64,000 nucleotides of DNA. It comes from an uncultured Eubacterium sp. GTDB lineage: Bacteria; Bacillota; Clostridia; Lachnospirales; Lachnospiraceae. The notes beneath the pieces are model-generated. The model worked only from the letters and a program-made list of their open reading frames with translations. It ran no database searches and was not told where the DNA came from. Location: the NCBI GenBank assembly GCA_910584795.1, contig CAJUBZ010000007.1, positions 56,455 to 120,454 of the forward strand, read 5' to 3'. The translations under genes were made by a program, and so were the position numbers. Position 1 is the stretch's first letter. Every line of letters starts with the position of its first letter. This document shows, one piece after another, positions 45,002 through 53,664 of this stretch.

Positions 45002-45139
45002 ATTACATATTTATTGGCAGAAAGGTAAAATATATACATTATTTCATAGACATTTCTATTTTGCATATGGTACTATAACCATTAAGGCAAAGACAGTATT
45101 TATAATATATACAAAAATTTCTTACAGAAAGGAAGAACA
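45002..45139. other. leader of the MoxR operon
   Basis: This AT-rich stretch holds a possible promoter, TTGGCA (45014-45019), a 17-nt spacer and CATTAT (45037-45042), and an AGAAAGGAAG ribosome site. I see no gene. Together with 44827-45001 it forms the 313-nt divergent intergenic region. Confidence 0.35.
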
Positions 45140-45958
45140 ATGGCAGATCAGGCAAAATTTACAGGAACAGATACTTATGTAGCAGCAGATGATTTAATGG
45201 CATCTGTGGAAGTGGCAATGGAGCTACAGAAACCACTTCTTATTAAGGGGGAACCGGGAACAGGAAAGACGATGCTGGCAGAGGCGGTTTCAAAGGCATT
45301 AGATAAAGAACTTTTAATATGGAATATAAAATCGACAACAAAGGCTCAGGATGGATTGTATATGTATGACACGATTCAAAGATTATATGATAGTCAGTTT
45401 GGAGAGTCCGGAGTTGATGATATTGCCCATTACATTAAGCTCGGAAAATTAGGAGAGGCATTTAAAAGAGAGCAGCAGGTCGTTCTTTTGATTGACGAGA
45501 TAGATAAGGCAGATTTAGAGTTTCCGAACGACCTTTTGTGGGAACTTGATAAGATGGAGTTTTATATTCATGAAACAAAAGAAACAGTAAAGGCGAAAAT
45601 ACGTCCAATTGTAATTATTACATCCAATGCAGAAAAGGAATTACCGGATGCTTTTCTTCGTCGTTGTATTTTTCATTATATCAGTTTTCCGGAGCCAGAT
45701 TTGATGCGACAGATTGTAAATGCCCATTTTGAAAATTTGGAAGAACATTTGCTGGATCAGGCAATGAAGACTTTTTATAGAATTAGAAATATTCGGGATA
45801 TTCGGAAGAAACCAAGTACGTCAGAACTAATTGACTGGTTAAGAGCATTGATGATAGGCGGTGTGGACCCAGATATAATTGATAAAAAATTACCATATCT
45901 AGGTGTACTGATAAAAAAAGATGAGGATTTAGAAACAATAAAAATGGTAAGCAGATAA
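45140..45958 (+). CDS. MoxR-family AAA+ ATPase
   Basis: This 272-residue AAA+ protein has Walker A KGEPGTGKTMLAEAV, Walker B LLIDEIDKADLEF and sensor 1 (PIVIITSNAEKELPDAFLRRC). MoxR ATPases act as chaperones for metal insertion or complex assembly together with a VWA-domain partner, here encoded next. The TTACAGAAAGGAAG region supplies the ribosome site. Its target in this organism is unknown; the neighbouring oxidoreductase is a guess only. Confidence 0.92.
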   Translation: MADQAKFTGTDTYVAADDLMASVEVAMELQKPLLIKGEPGTGKTMLAEAVSKALDKELLIWNIKSTTKAQDGLYMYDTIQRLYDSQFGESGVDDIAHYIKLGKLGEAFKREQQVVLLIDEIDKADLEFPNDLLWELDKMEFYIHETKETVKAKIRPIVIITSNAEKELPDAFLRRCIFHYISFPEPDLMRQIVNAHFENLEEHLLDQAMKTFYRIRNIRDIRKKPSTSELIDWLRALMIGGVDPDIIDKKLPYLGVLIKKDEDLETIKMVSR

Positions 45959-46031
45959 TACCGACAAGAAATGAAAAGACAGTGTCATAATAGATATTTT
46001 GATGACAGCAGCCTGGTTGAAGGGAGACAAA

Positions 46032-47231
46032 ATGTTTACAACATTTTTTTATACGTTAAAAAATAACGGATTAGATATATCTACCACGGAGTGGATAACG
46101 CTTATGGATGGACTGGATAAGGGACTGGCTCACTCCAGTTTTACAGACTTTTATTATTTATGCAGAACGGTTTTAGTGAAGAATGAGGGTGATTACGATA
46201 AACTGGACATGGCATTTCAGGAGTATTTTCAAAATATAAAGACAGACAAGCTTAATATGGAAAAGTTAAATGCGTGGCTGCACAATGATAATGATAGGGC
46301 ACAGATGACAAATCCGGAAGATTTTAAAGACGATAGAACAAAAAAGGAAGCTACAGAAATTCATCGGATGTTTCGTGAGCGTATAGGAGAACAGCATACA
46401 GAACATAATGGTGGCAATTACTGGATTGGAACAGGCGGAGGTTCGCCTTTTGGAAAAAATGGAAGAACAGCCGGAGGAATACAGTTAGGAAACCATGCGG
46501 GAATGAAGACTGCTTTTGCAGTTATGGGAGAACGCAGATATAAGGATTTTCGGCGGGATAAGAAACTTACAATGAGACAGTTTCAGGTAGCGTTGAGAGA
46601 ACTGCGTCAATATTCCAGAAAAATGGATTTACCAAAGACGGAATTGGATATTAATGGAACGATTGAATCTACATGTAATCAGGGCGGATATCTGAAGTTA
46701 GAATTTGAACAGCCTAGAAAAAATTCCGTCAAATTAATGCTGTTGTTTGACAGTGGTGGATCAATGTATCCTTATAGTGAACTTTGTAATGAGTTGTTTC
46801 AGGCAGTTCATAAAGCGAATCATTTTAAAGATGTAAAGACATTCTATTTTCATAATTGTATTTATGCAAAATTATATAAAACACCAGAGTGTGAAACAGG
46901 TGACTGGATTGATACTACATGGGCGTTCAAAAACTATGATAAGGACTATAAGGTGATTATCGTGGGAGATGCGGGAATGGCAGAAGAAGAGTATTTAGAC
47001 AAGAATGGGAATTACAGTGGACCAAATGATGGACTTTCAGGGCATGAATGGATGCAGTTATTCCGAAAGAAATATCCTCATTCGATATGGCTGAATCCCT
47101 CTTATCATGGAGATTTAACAAGAATGTACTGGATGGAGTCTGAGAGATTGATTAAAGAGATTGTTGACATGTATCCTTTAACAGTTGATGGATTAAAAAC
47201 AGGAATAAAAAAATTGATGTGTGATAAATAA
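46032..47231 (+). CDS. VWA domain protein (CoxE-like), MoxR partner
   Basis: This 399-residue protein has an N-terminal helical part and a C-terminal von Willebrand factor A domain whose metal site reads LLFDSGGSMYPYSEL (a DxGxS form of the usual DxSxS). It pairs with the MoxR gene 73 nt upstream. GAAGGGAG precedes ATG 46032; the in-frame start at 45999 lacks one. The family is CoxE-like, implied in maturing metal enzymes. The substrate is unknown. Confidence 0.9.
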   Translation: MFTTFFYTLKNNGLDISTTEWITLMDGLDKGLAHSSFTDFYYLCRTVLVKNEGDYDKLDMAFQEYFQNIKTDKLNMEKLNAWLHNDNDRAQMTNPEDFKDDRTKKEATEIHRMFRERIGEQHTEHNGGNYWIGTGGGSPFGKNGRTAGGIQLGNHAGMKTAFAVMGERRYKDFRRDKKLTMRQFQVALRELRQYSRKMDLPKTELDINGTIESTCNQGGYLKLEFEQPRKNSVKLMLLFDSGGSMYPYSELCNELFQAVHKANHFKDVKTFYFHNCIYAKLYKTPECETGDWIDTTWAFKNYDKDYKVIIVGDAGMAEEEYLDKNGNYSGPNDGLSGHEWMQLFRKKYPHSIWLNPSYHGDLTRMYWMESERLIKEIVDMYPLTVDGLKTGIKKLMCDK

Positions 47232-47249
47232 TTTTGTTAATTTATGGAA

Positions 47250-47274
47250 GAAGCCTGAGAAGGCTTCTTTTTTA
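47250..47274 (+). terminator. rho-independent terminator
   Basis: GAAGCCT (47250-47256) pairs with AGGCTTC (47261-47267), followed by TTTTTT. It ends the MoxR-VWA operon. Confidence 0.85.
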
Positions 47275-47341
47275 GGCATGTCTTTAAAAACGCATATCAC
47301 TATGTTATCACAAATTTTTTGTACAAATTTACTAGAAAGAC

Positions 47342-47370
47342 TTGATAAAAACATTTTTATTTGTTTATAT
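47342..47370 (+). promoter_or_regulatory. possible promoter of the GH16 gene
   Basis: TTGATA (47342-47347), a 17-nt spacer and TTATAT (47365-47370) lie 46 nt before the GH16 start. Confidence 0.4.
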
Positions 47371-47415
47371 GTAATTATAGTTTTATACAAAAAGAGAAAA
47401 GTAAAGGAGAAGGTT

Positions 47416-49197
47416 ATGAGTAATTTATGTAAGAGAGTAATTGCCGGTGTATTAGCACTTGCAATGATAGCATCTGGTATTATTATTTCACAAAGTGAGT
47501 CAGCAGATGTTAAGGCGGCAGATGAATGGAATCTTGTGTGGAGTGATGAGTTTGAAGGAACACGTCTGGATACAAGTGTCTGGAATTATGAAATAGGAAA
47601 TGGAAATTGGGGATGGGGAAATGGTGAAAAGCAATACTATACAAACAGCGAGAAAAATGTAGAAGTATCTAATGGAACATTGAAGATACATGCACTGAAA
47701 GAGAGAATGGGAAATCAGAATTATACATCTGGAAGAATTACTACAAAAGGTAAAAAAACTTTTAAGTATGGAAGAATTGAAGCACGGATGAAACTTCCGA
47801 GTTTTAGCAGATCATGGCCGGCATTTTGGATGCTAGGAACAAATGGCGGATGGCCGAAATGTGGAGAAATCGATATTATGGAAGCGGTTAATACTGAAAA
47901 ATTCACTCACGGACATGTTCATTGGTATACGGAGGGTAATTCTTATACAGGACATGCTGACGCTGGTAAGAGTAATGAAGGAGTAGTTCCGGCAGATTTT
48001 GATAGGACGCAGTGGCATACATATAGTATTGAATGGGATAAGAAATCAATAAAATGGTATGTGGATAATAAAGTATTTTACACGATAAATATTTCAAGTT
48101 CGGATTTTGATGAATTAAGAAGCAATTTTTTCATTTTATTTAATCTTGCTATTGGTGGACAATGGCCGGGACTTGATGATGAAGGCATAGATAATTCAGC
48201 ATTTCCATCAAGATCAACAATGGAAGTGGATTATGTAAGAGTTTACCAGAAAACGGAAGCGCCAACGACAAAGTATGATGGCCCGATGATTACTGTCACA
48301 CAAGATGCAGTATCAGAATATAAGGGAACATGGAAAAAGTTCTTTGGAGGTGAAAACGGTTGGATTCCGGCCAAGGGAACTCTTGAAACAGCAGGCACAC
48401 CGGGAAATGGTTTTACGGCCAATATAACTTCTGTTGGAAATATAGCCGGAGATTCTGTGTGGGCAGCACAGGCCACTCTTGAAAATTTAAAGTATTATCC
48501 GGGAAATACATATAAATATTCCTGTACAATTACATCAGATAAGGATAAGAAAATTTTTGTAAAAGTAGCAGATGGTAATGAGGAAACACTAGGTGGTGGT
48601 TTAATTGACCTCAAGGCAGGTGTACCATATAATTTTGAAACAAATGTAGACATACCAGAGGATTTTGAGAATACAGTTAGTTTGAAATTTGGAATGGGTA
48701 AGACAGAGGGAGACACGATTGCAGATAATGGTGCTGTAACAATTCAGGTTAAAGATATTTCTTTTGTGACAACAGCGACAATACCGGATCCGGATTTTGT
48801 GCCACAGACAACAACACAGAATCAAATAGAAAGTACAACAAATGAGGGATTAACAACCAAGAAACCAGTTATCAATTCAACAACAAATTCAAATGTGAAT
48901 GTACCAAGGGCAAAAGTTACAAAAGCAACTAAGAAAAAAGCATCAAAGAAAGTAAAACTTATACTTAAGAAGATAAAAGGTGCAACAGGCTATAAAGTGC
49001 AATTCTCTAAAACAAAGAAGTTTAAGAAGGTACTTGTTTCTAAGACGGTTAAAAAAGCTAAAATTACTGTAGCTAATAAGAAATTAAGAAAACAGAAGAA
49101 ACTTTATGTTAGAGCAAAGGCTTATAGAAATGTGGGCAAAGTAAAATATTATAGCAGGAAATGGTCTGCTGTAAAGAAAGTTAAAATTAGAAAATAG
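47416..49197 (+). CDS. secreted GH16 beta-glucanase with lysine-rich C-terminal domain
   Basis: This 593-residue exported enzyme has a signal peptide (about 1-34, cut near VKA-A), a GH16 catalytic domain (about 38-285) with the active site EIDIME (Glu151, Asp153, Glu156), a beta-sandwich region near 300-465 suited to carbohydrate binding, a Thr/Asn-rich linker, and a C-terminal very basic module of about 95 residues (KKVKLILKKIKGATGYKVQF, KLYVRAKAYRN). GH16 of this type cuts beta-1,3- or mixed beta-1,3/1,4-glucans. The basic tail resembles Fn3-like repeats of Lachnospiraceae surface proteins and probably holds the enzyme at the wall. AAAGGAG precedes the ATG. Confidence 0.93.
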   Translation: MSNLCKRVIAGVLALAMIASGIIISQSESADVKAADEWNLVWSDEFEGTRLDTSVWNYEIGNGNWGWGNGEKQYYTNSEKNVEVSNGTLKIHALKERMGNQNYTSGRITTKGKKTFKYGRIEARMKLPSFSRSWPAFWMLGTNGGWPKCGEIDIMEAVNTEKFTHGHVHWYTEGNSYTGHADAGKSNEGVVPADFDRTQWHTYSIEWDKKSIKWYVDNKVFYTINISSSDFDELRSNFFILFNLAIGGQWPGLDDEGIDNSAFPSRSTMEVDYVRVYQKTEAPTTKYDGPMITVTQDAVSEYKGTWKKFFGGENGWIPAKGTLETAGTPGNGFTANITSVGNIAGDSVWAAQATLENLKYYPGNTYKYSCTITSDKDKKIFVKVADGNEETLGGGLIDLKAGVPYNFETNVDIPEDFENTVSLKFGMGKTEGDTIADNGAVTIQVKDISFVTTATIPDPDFVPQTTTQNQIESTTNEGLTTKKPVINSTTNSNVNVPRAKVTKATKKKASKKVKLILKKIKGATGYKVQFSKTKKFKKVLVSKTVKKAKITVANKKLRKQKKLYVRAKAYRNVGKVKYYSRKWSAVKKVKIRK

Positions 49198-49214
49198 AAT
49201 TATAAAACAAAAAT

Positions 49215-49246
49215 AAGGACTGTTGCATTATGCAGCAGTCCTTAAA
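49215..49246. terminator. bidirectional terminator
   Basis: AAGGACTG and TGCA pair with TGCA and CAGTCCTT (49215-49243), flanked by A- and T-rich sequence. It serves GH16 and the convergent spore coat genes. Confidence 0.85.
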
Positions 49247-49273
49247 ATATACCTTATAAAAGCAGGTTTTCAA

Positions 49274-49543
49274 TTAAACAGCTTTATAGCCGCATTCAAA
49301 TTTAGCTTTTGCATCCTGCATTTTTTTTGATTCAGCAGCCGGTGTAGGATAGTATCCCATTGTGTGCATCTGATTAAACACATCAACCTGAATTTCATGC
49401 TCTTTTTGAAGTAAATCCATCATTGTACAACGAAGGTTTTCATGAACACATTCGTTAGCACTTAAATTGTATAGATTTGTAGCGTTTTTTTCTGTATTTA
49501 GGGCATCCCCTAAAATTTCTTTTTCTGTATAAATCTCTTCCAT
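49274..49543 (-). CDS. CotF-type spore coat protein
   Basis: This 89-residue helical protein (TEKEILGDALNTEKNATNLY, LQKEHEIQVDVFNQMHTMGYYP) belongs to the CotF coat family, a ferritin-like helical fold. It is presumably made in the mother cell and added to the spore coat. GGGGAGG precedes the ATG. It follows the smaller helical gene at 49557-49739 by 13 nt. Confidence 0.88.
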   Translation of the reverse strand: MEEIYTEKEILGDALNTEKNATNLYNLSANECVHENLRCTMMDLLQKEHEIQVDVFNQMHTMGYYPTPAAESKKMQDAKAKFECGYKAV

Positions 49544-49556
49544 AATGACCTCCCCA

Positions 49557-49739
49557 TTAATTTAAATAAGAATAAATAGCGTTAAAATGACCCTGATGTT
49601 TATCAGCAATATCAAGCATCTGCTGTTTTACTGTTTCGTCCTGACTGTGGTTTGCCAGCATTTTAAATTTTTTTACTAACAATTCTTCTTCGTTTAATAA
49701 ATCCTGAACTACTGAAAGTTCTTTTTCTGATAATTCCAT
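49557..49739 (-). CDS. short CotF-like helical protein
   Basis: This 60-residue two-helix protein (MELSEKELSVVQDLLNEEEL, KQQMLDIADKHQGHFN) resembles half of the ferritin-like CotF bundle and is co-transcribed with the larger coat gene. It may form a heteromeric coat unit. A GGAGG site precedes the ATG. Confidence 0.75.
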   Translation of the reverse strand: MELSEKELSVVQDLLNEEELLVKKFKMLANHSQDETVKQQMLDIADKHQGHFNAIYSYLN

Positions 49740-49972
49740 ATTTGTCCCTCCTTGTGTTTTTTAAAAGCAAAAGCTTTAAAACAATTTACATAAATATTGT
49801 TGTCTTATATATAAAATCCATACCACCCAAATATTGGAAAACATGTTCTTCTTGTGTTTGTGTATCGAAAACTTTATGTTAGAATATTATAAAAGTATAT
49901 AATACGAAATTAAAATCACTATAAAAGTGAAAGGAGTATATAATGCACTAAAAATGCATTGTATAAAGAAGT
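49740..49972. other. divergent intergenic region with a two-codon frame
   Basis: No gene is seen apart from ATG CAC TAA at 49943-49951, preceded by the strong site AAAGGAG (49930-49936). It is in frame with the ZIP gene 30 nt downstream but stops at once. It may be a decoy start or a tiny leader. Confidence 0.45.
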
Positions 49973-50755
49973 ATGACATTACAAATAGCTGAAGGAATAT
50001 TTATTCCCTTTCTTGGAACAACATTAGGGGCAGCCTGTGTATTGTTTATGAAAAATAAATTGAATAATAAAGTAAGAAAAGCATTGACAGGTTTTGCGTC
50101 TGGTGTAATGGTTGCAGCATCTATCTGGAGTTTAATAATTCCCGCCATCGAACAGTCATCCGATATGGGAAAATTTTCGTTTTTGCCGGCTTTTATTGGA
50201 TTCTGGTGTGGAATCTTATTTTTACTGGTTTTAGACAAAGCAGTTCCACATCTGCATTTGGATAGTGAGGAGTCAGAGGGGCCAAAAGTACAATTAAAAA
50301 AAACGACAATGCTTGTCTTTGCAGTTACTCTACATAACATACCAGAAGGAATGGCAGTAGGCGTAGTATTTGCAGGAGTAATTTCAGGCAATAGCGGAAT
50401 CAGCATTATGGCAGCCATGGCACTCGCTTTAGGGATTGCCATTCAGAATTTTCCGGAGGGAGCTATTATATCGATGCCGCTTAAGGCAGAAGGGGTCGGA
50501 AAAGGAAAGGCATTTATATATGGTACTTTGTCAGGAGCAGTTGAACCGGCTGCAGCATTGATTACAGTAATGGCGTCTGGATTTATTGTACCGGCGTTAC
50601 CGTATCTGTTAAGTTTTGCAGCAGGGGCAATGTTGTATGTAGTAGTAGAGGAGTTAATACCGGAGATGTCTGAGGGAAAACATTCTAATGTAGGAACAGT
50701 TCTTTTTTCATTAGGATTTACGATTATGATGATGTTGGATGTTGCTCTGGGATAA
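49973..50755 (+). CDS. ZIP family divalent metal transporter
   Basis: This 260-residue protein has about eight membrane segments and the ZIP signatures HNIPEGMAVGVVF (segment IV) and NFPEGAIISMP and EELIPEM (segments V and later). It imports zinc, iron or manganese into the cell. The ATG at 49973 has only a weak AAAGAAG site; a stronger site belongs to the two-codon frame upstream, so translation may depend on reinitiation. A long terminator follows. Confidence 0.9.
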   Translation: MTLQIAEGIFIPFLGTTLGAACVLFMKNKLNNKVRKALTGFASGVMVAASIWSLIIPAIEQSSDMGKFSFLPAFIGFWCGILFLLVLDKAVPHLHLDSEESEGPKVQLKKTTMLVFAVTLHNIPEGMAVGVVFAGVISGNSGISIMAAMALALGIAIQNFPEGAIISMPLKAEGVGKGKAFIYGTLSGAVEPAAALITVMASGFIVPALPYLLSFAAGAMLYVVVEELIPEMSEGKHSNVGTVLFSLGFTIMMMLDVALG

Positions 50756-50762
50756 TATAGAA

Positions 50763-50833
50763 ATAGGCAGGTATTTTTAAAAATTAATAGATTGTATTTT
50801 TTCAATCTTTAATTTTAAAAAATATCTGCCTAT
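50763..50833. terminator. long bidirectional hairpin terminator
   Basis: ATAGGCAG (50763) and further arms pair through AGATTG/CAATCT up to CTGCCTAT (50833). The stem of about 30 bp is AT-rich and lies between the convergent ZIP and CBS genes. Confidence 0.8.
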
Positions 50834-50850
50834 TATAATAATATTCTAAT

Positions 50851-51261
50851 TTATCCTTCAACCAATTCTTTATTGGATAAATATAAAATTACATCTTTTC
50901 TTGTGATAATCCCAATGAAAACATTATTGTCATCGACGACAGGGACAAAGTTCTGGTTTGTAATTTTATCAACCAGACCTTCCATAGAAATGGAAATGTT
51001 TACAGCTTCATTATCACGGCGTCGCGCTACATCCATAATTGATAATTTTTCCATTTTTCTCAAGCTTGGAAATCCATGACTTTTTAAGTACCAAAGCATA
51101 TCACCTTCTGTTACGGTTCCTATGTATTTTCCGTCTTGTGTCAGAATAGGAATCGCAGCATAACCACGGTGCTCCATTGTTTCTAATGCTTGGCGGAGAG
51201 TATCATTGTCATCTATGTGTGCAACATTTTCTTTTGGCGTTAAAAAGAATAAAATATTCAT
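50851..51261 (-). CDS. CBS-domain protein
   Basis: This 136-residue protein is a tandem pair of CBS motifs (HRGYAAIPILTQDGKYIGTVTEGD, quoted in part, and NQNFVPVVDDNNVFIGIITRKD). Stand-alone CBS proteins bind adenine nucleotides and regulate a partner. I chose the ATG at 51261 with GAGGAG 7 nt upstream; the longer in-frame start adds a non-conserved N-terminus. The partner is unknown. Confidence 0.85.
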   Translation of the reverse strand: MNILFFLTPKENVAHIDDNDTLRQALETMEHRGYAAIPILTQDGKYIGTVTEGDMLWYLKSHGFPSLRKMEKLSIMDVARRRDNEAVNISISMEGLVDKITNQNFVPVVDDNNVFIGIITRKDVILYLSNKELVEG

Positions 51262-51441
51262 ATATGTCTCCTCTGATAGCTTTTGTTTCATACCGAAAAT
51301 TATCATATCAAAAAACAAATATTTAATCTATAGATTACACAAAAAGTTAACAAATATTTAACGGTCAAAACACGGGTGTAAACTATTTTTAAATTTCATA
51401 CTGATAGAGACACTTCGATGCTGAAAGAGGAAACATATATT

Positions 51442-52617
51442 TTAGTGATGGAATAATCTAAGTCCTGTGAAACTCATTACCATTCCATGTTTATTACATG
51501 CATCAATAACATCCTGATCTCTGATAGAACCGCCCGGCTGTGCAACGTATTTTACACCACTCTTTGCAGCTCTTTCAATATTATCACTAAATGGGAAGAA
51601 TGCATCAGAACCAAGTGTGATTCCTTCTGCCTGTGCTAACCAATCCTGTTTTTCTTCCTTAGTAAAGACTTCCGGCTTTTCTGTAAAGACTCTTTCCCAT
51701 TCGCCGTCAGCTAAAATATCCATATATTCTTCACCAATGTAAAGGTCAATAGCATTGTCTCTGTCAGCTCTCTTCATATCATCCTTAAATGGAAGATTGA
51801 GAACCTTTGGACACTGACGAAGCAACCAGTTATCAGCTTTCTGTCCTGCAAGTCTTACACAGTGAATACGTGACTGCTGTCCGGCACCAACACCGATAGC
51901 CTGTCCGTTCTTTACGAAACAAACAGAGTTTGACTGTGTATATTTCAAAGTGATCATAGAAATAGCCATATCAATCTTAGCCTGATCTGTTAATTCTTTA
52001 TTTTCTGTAACTACATTGCTGAAGAATGCATCATCAATGTTTAATTCATTACGTCCCTGTTCAAAAGTAATTCCGAAAACTTCTTTTCTTTCTAACTGCT
52101 TTGGAACATAATCAGGGTCAATCTCAATAATTGCGTAAGCGCCGCGTTTTTTCTCTTTTAATAATTCCAATGCCTCTGGTTCATATCCAGGTGCAATGAT
52201 TCCATCAGAAAATTCTCTCTTAATAAGAGCAGCAGTAGAAACATCACAGACATCGGATAAAGCAATAAAATCACCATAAGATGACATTCTGTCTGCACCT
52301 CTTGCTCTCGCATATGCAGCGGCTAGCGGAGATAATTCTCCAAGGTCATCTACCCAGTAAATTTTTGCTTCTACTTCGCTTAAAGGAAGACCTACAGCGG
52401 CTCCGGCAGGAGAAACATGCTTAAAAGAAGTAGCAGCAGGAAGCCCTGTAGCCTGCTTTAATTCCTTAACTAACTGCCAGCCGTTAAAAGCATCAAGGAA
52501 GTTAATGTATCCCGGTTTTCCGTTTAAAACCTTGATTGGTAATTCGCCCTCTTCCATGTAAATTCTGGAAGGCTTCTGATTTGGATTACATCCATATTTT
52601 AATTCTAACTCTTTCAT
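51442..52617 (-). CDS. purH: AICAR formyltransferase (monofunctional PurH type)
   Basis: This 391-residue protein has the AICAR transformylase domain: TSFKHVSPAGAAVG with the catalytic Lys-His, then SDAFFPFSDNIERAA and GGSIRDQDVIDACN. It transfers a formyl group to AICAR in the last but one step of IMP synthesis. The usual N-terminal or fused IMP cyclohydrolase half is absent; that reaction is provided by the PurO-type gene upstream. It is transcribed after that gene, 72 nt downstream, under the ZTP riboswitch. Confidence 0.92.
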   Translation of the reverse strand: MKELELKYGCNPNQKPSRIYMEEGELPIKVLNGKPGYINFLDAFNGWQLVKELKQATGLPAATSFKHVSPAGAAVGLPLSEVEAKIYWVDDLGELSPLAAAYARARGADRMSSYGDFIALSDVCDVSTAALIKREFSDGIIAPGYEPEALELLKEKKRGAYAIIEIDPDYVPKQLERKEVFGITFEQGRNELNIDDAFFSNVVTENKELTDQAKIDMAISMITLKYTQSNSVCFVKNGQAIGVGAGQQSRIHCVRLAGQKADNWLLRQCPKVLNLPFKDDMKRADRDNAIDLYIGEEYMDILADGEWERVFTEKPEVFTKEEKQDWLAQAEGITLGSDAFFPFSDNIERAAKSGVKYVAQPGGSIRDQDVIDACNKHGMVMSFTGLRLFHH

Positions 52618-52689
52618 TTTTTACCTCACTTTATACTGTGTTTTAATATGTTAAACAATTTTAATATCATGTTAATAACGTCTTGTAAT

Positions 52690-53403
52690 TTAATTATTTT
52701 TGTTAATTATCTTTGTTTCATATGTCCCATCTTCTATATTAATGTACCTTACAAACAATGAAACTTTATTATCTTCATTCAAATTGTTCCAAAGCATTTC
52801 TGTGAACTGTTCCATATCATCCATAATAGGAACAAGTTTTGGTTCACCTTCGAAAGAAGGAAGTGGGTTTCCGTCATGCATATATGTGTGGATAAAATGA
52901 CCTTCACCATTTACCGGATTGTCATAAGTAAATGTATATCTGTTGCAGCATGATGGGTCTCCGTTGTTACTTTTTAAGATAGACATTGCATAATTATATG
53001 AACCGTCTGTAATTTCCATGATACCGGAGATACGAGGTGTATAGTTTGGACCGTCCGGCTCAAACTCCCTTGTGCGAAGAGATTCCTCAAAAGTTTTTCC
53101 TTCTGACATAAGATCATAAACAGTATCGGTCTGATCACCATTGGTTACGATTGTTTTATTATCCAATACACGGACAGGTGCGTAGATAATCAGACTAGGG
53201 TCAACTAATTTAGAAGGGTCAAAAGCTTCTGTACGGATACCTTCTCCTTCTGTAACAAAAACACGGTTACGGCTGTTCTCGCTGCGTCCCATGATAAAGT
53301 AAGCTGCAACAGCATATTTGCCATTAGGGGACTTACCAATAACAATTCCACGTCCCGGATATGAATTTTCTTTTAATTCATTTTCAAGAGATAACATTTT
53401 CAT
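52690..53403 (-). CDS. purO: IMP cyclohydrolase of the archaeal PurO type
   Basis: This 237-residue protein has the PurO family start ENELKENSYPGRGIVIGKS and the later YAVAAYFIMGRSENSRNRVF and NGDQTDTVYDLM. It closes the ring of FAICAR to make IMP. PurO is common in archaea and also seen in Clostridia alongside a monofunctional AICAR transformylase. AAGGAGG precedes the ATG at 53403. The leader holds a ZTP riboswitch, so transcription rises when folate-dependent purine synthesis stalls and ZTP builds up. Confidence 0.92.
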   Translation of the reverse strand: MKMLSLENELKENSYPGRGIVIGKSPNGKYAVAAYFIMGRSENSRNRVFVTEGEGIRTEAFDPSKLVDPSLIIYAPVRVLDNKTIVTNGDQTDTVYDLMSEGKTFEESLRTREFEPDGPNYTPRISGIMEITDGSYNYAMSILKSNNGDPSCCNRYTFTYDNPVNGEGHFIHTYMHDGNPLPSFEGEPKLVPIMDDMEQFTEMLWNNLNEDNKVSLFVRYINIEDGTYETKIINKNN

Positions 53404-53428
53404 TTTTTTTCCTCCTTAAATAAAGAAA

Positions 53429-53525
53429 CCGCCTGGGTAACCAGTTGGCTGCCCAGGCGGTCGACGTACAATTTCTTTCCATACTCCCTGTGGTATATTC
53501 CACTAATCCGCCAGTTGTATGGAAA
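53429..53525 (-). promoter_or_regulatory. ZTP (pfl) riboswitch with overlapping terminator
   Basis: Read on the minus strand, TTTCCATAC (53525-53517) pairs with GTATGGAAA (about 53484-53476) as helix P1, enclosing CTGGCGG and the GTGGAA...CCACAGGGAG segment typical of the ZTP motif. CCGCCTGGGCAGCC follows after a linker. Here GGCGG in the first domain can pair with CCGCC as the pseudoknot, while CCGCCTGGG also pairs with CCCAGGCGG (53428-53461) as a terminator followed by TTTCTTT. Ligand binding should favour the pseudoknot and let transcription continue into purO-purH. Confidence 0.9.
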
Positions 53526-53533
53526 CTAATATT

Positions 53534-53562
53534 AGAATAACTGATTTTTCTATTATTTTCAA
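53534..53562 (-). promoter_or_regulatory. promoter of the ZTP riboswitch-purO-purH unit
   Basis: On the minus strand TTGAAA (53557-53562), a 17-nt spacer and TATTCT (53534-53539). The start of transcription falls just before helix P1. Confidence 0.65.
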
Positions 53563-53664
53563 CTAAAAAAATAAATTATAAGAGGTTGCAGGAAAGAGAT
53601 AAATATGGTAATTTTATTATTTGAGGGAAAAGTGATGCTAAACTTATGAAAAGAGGCGATAAAA

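Noticed and set aside
47221..47415. Longer N-terminus for the GH16 protein
   Set aside because: The region holds the terminator of the MoxR-VWA operon and a promoter; the signal peptide and AAAGGAG site fix the start at 47416.
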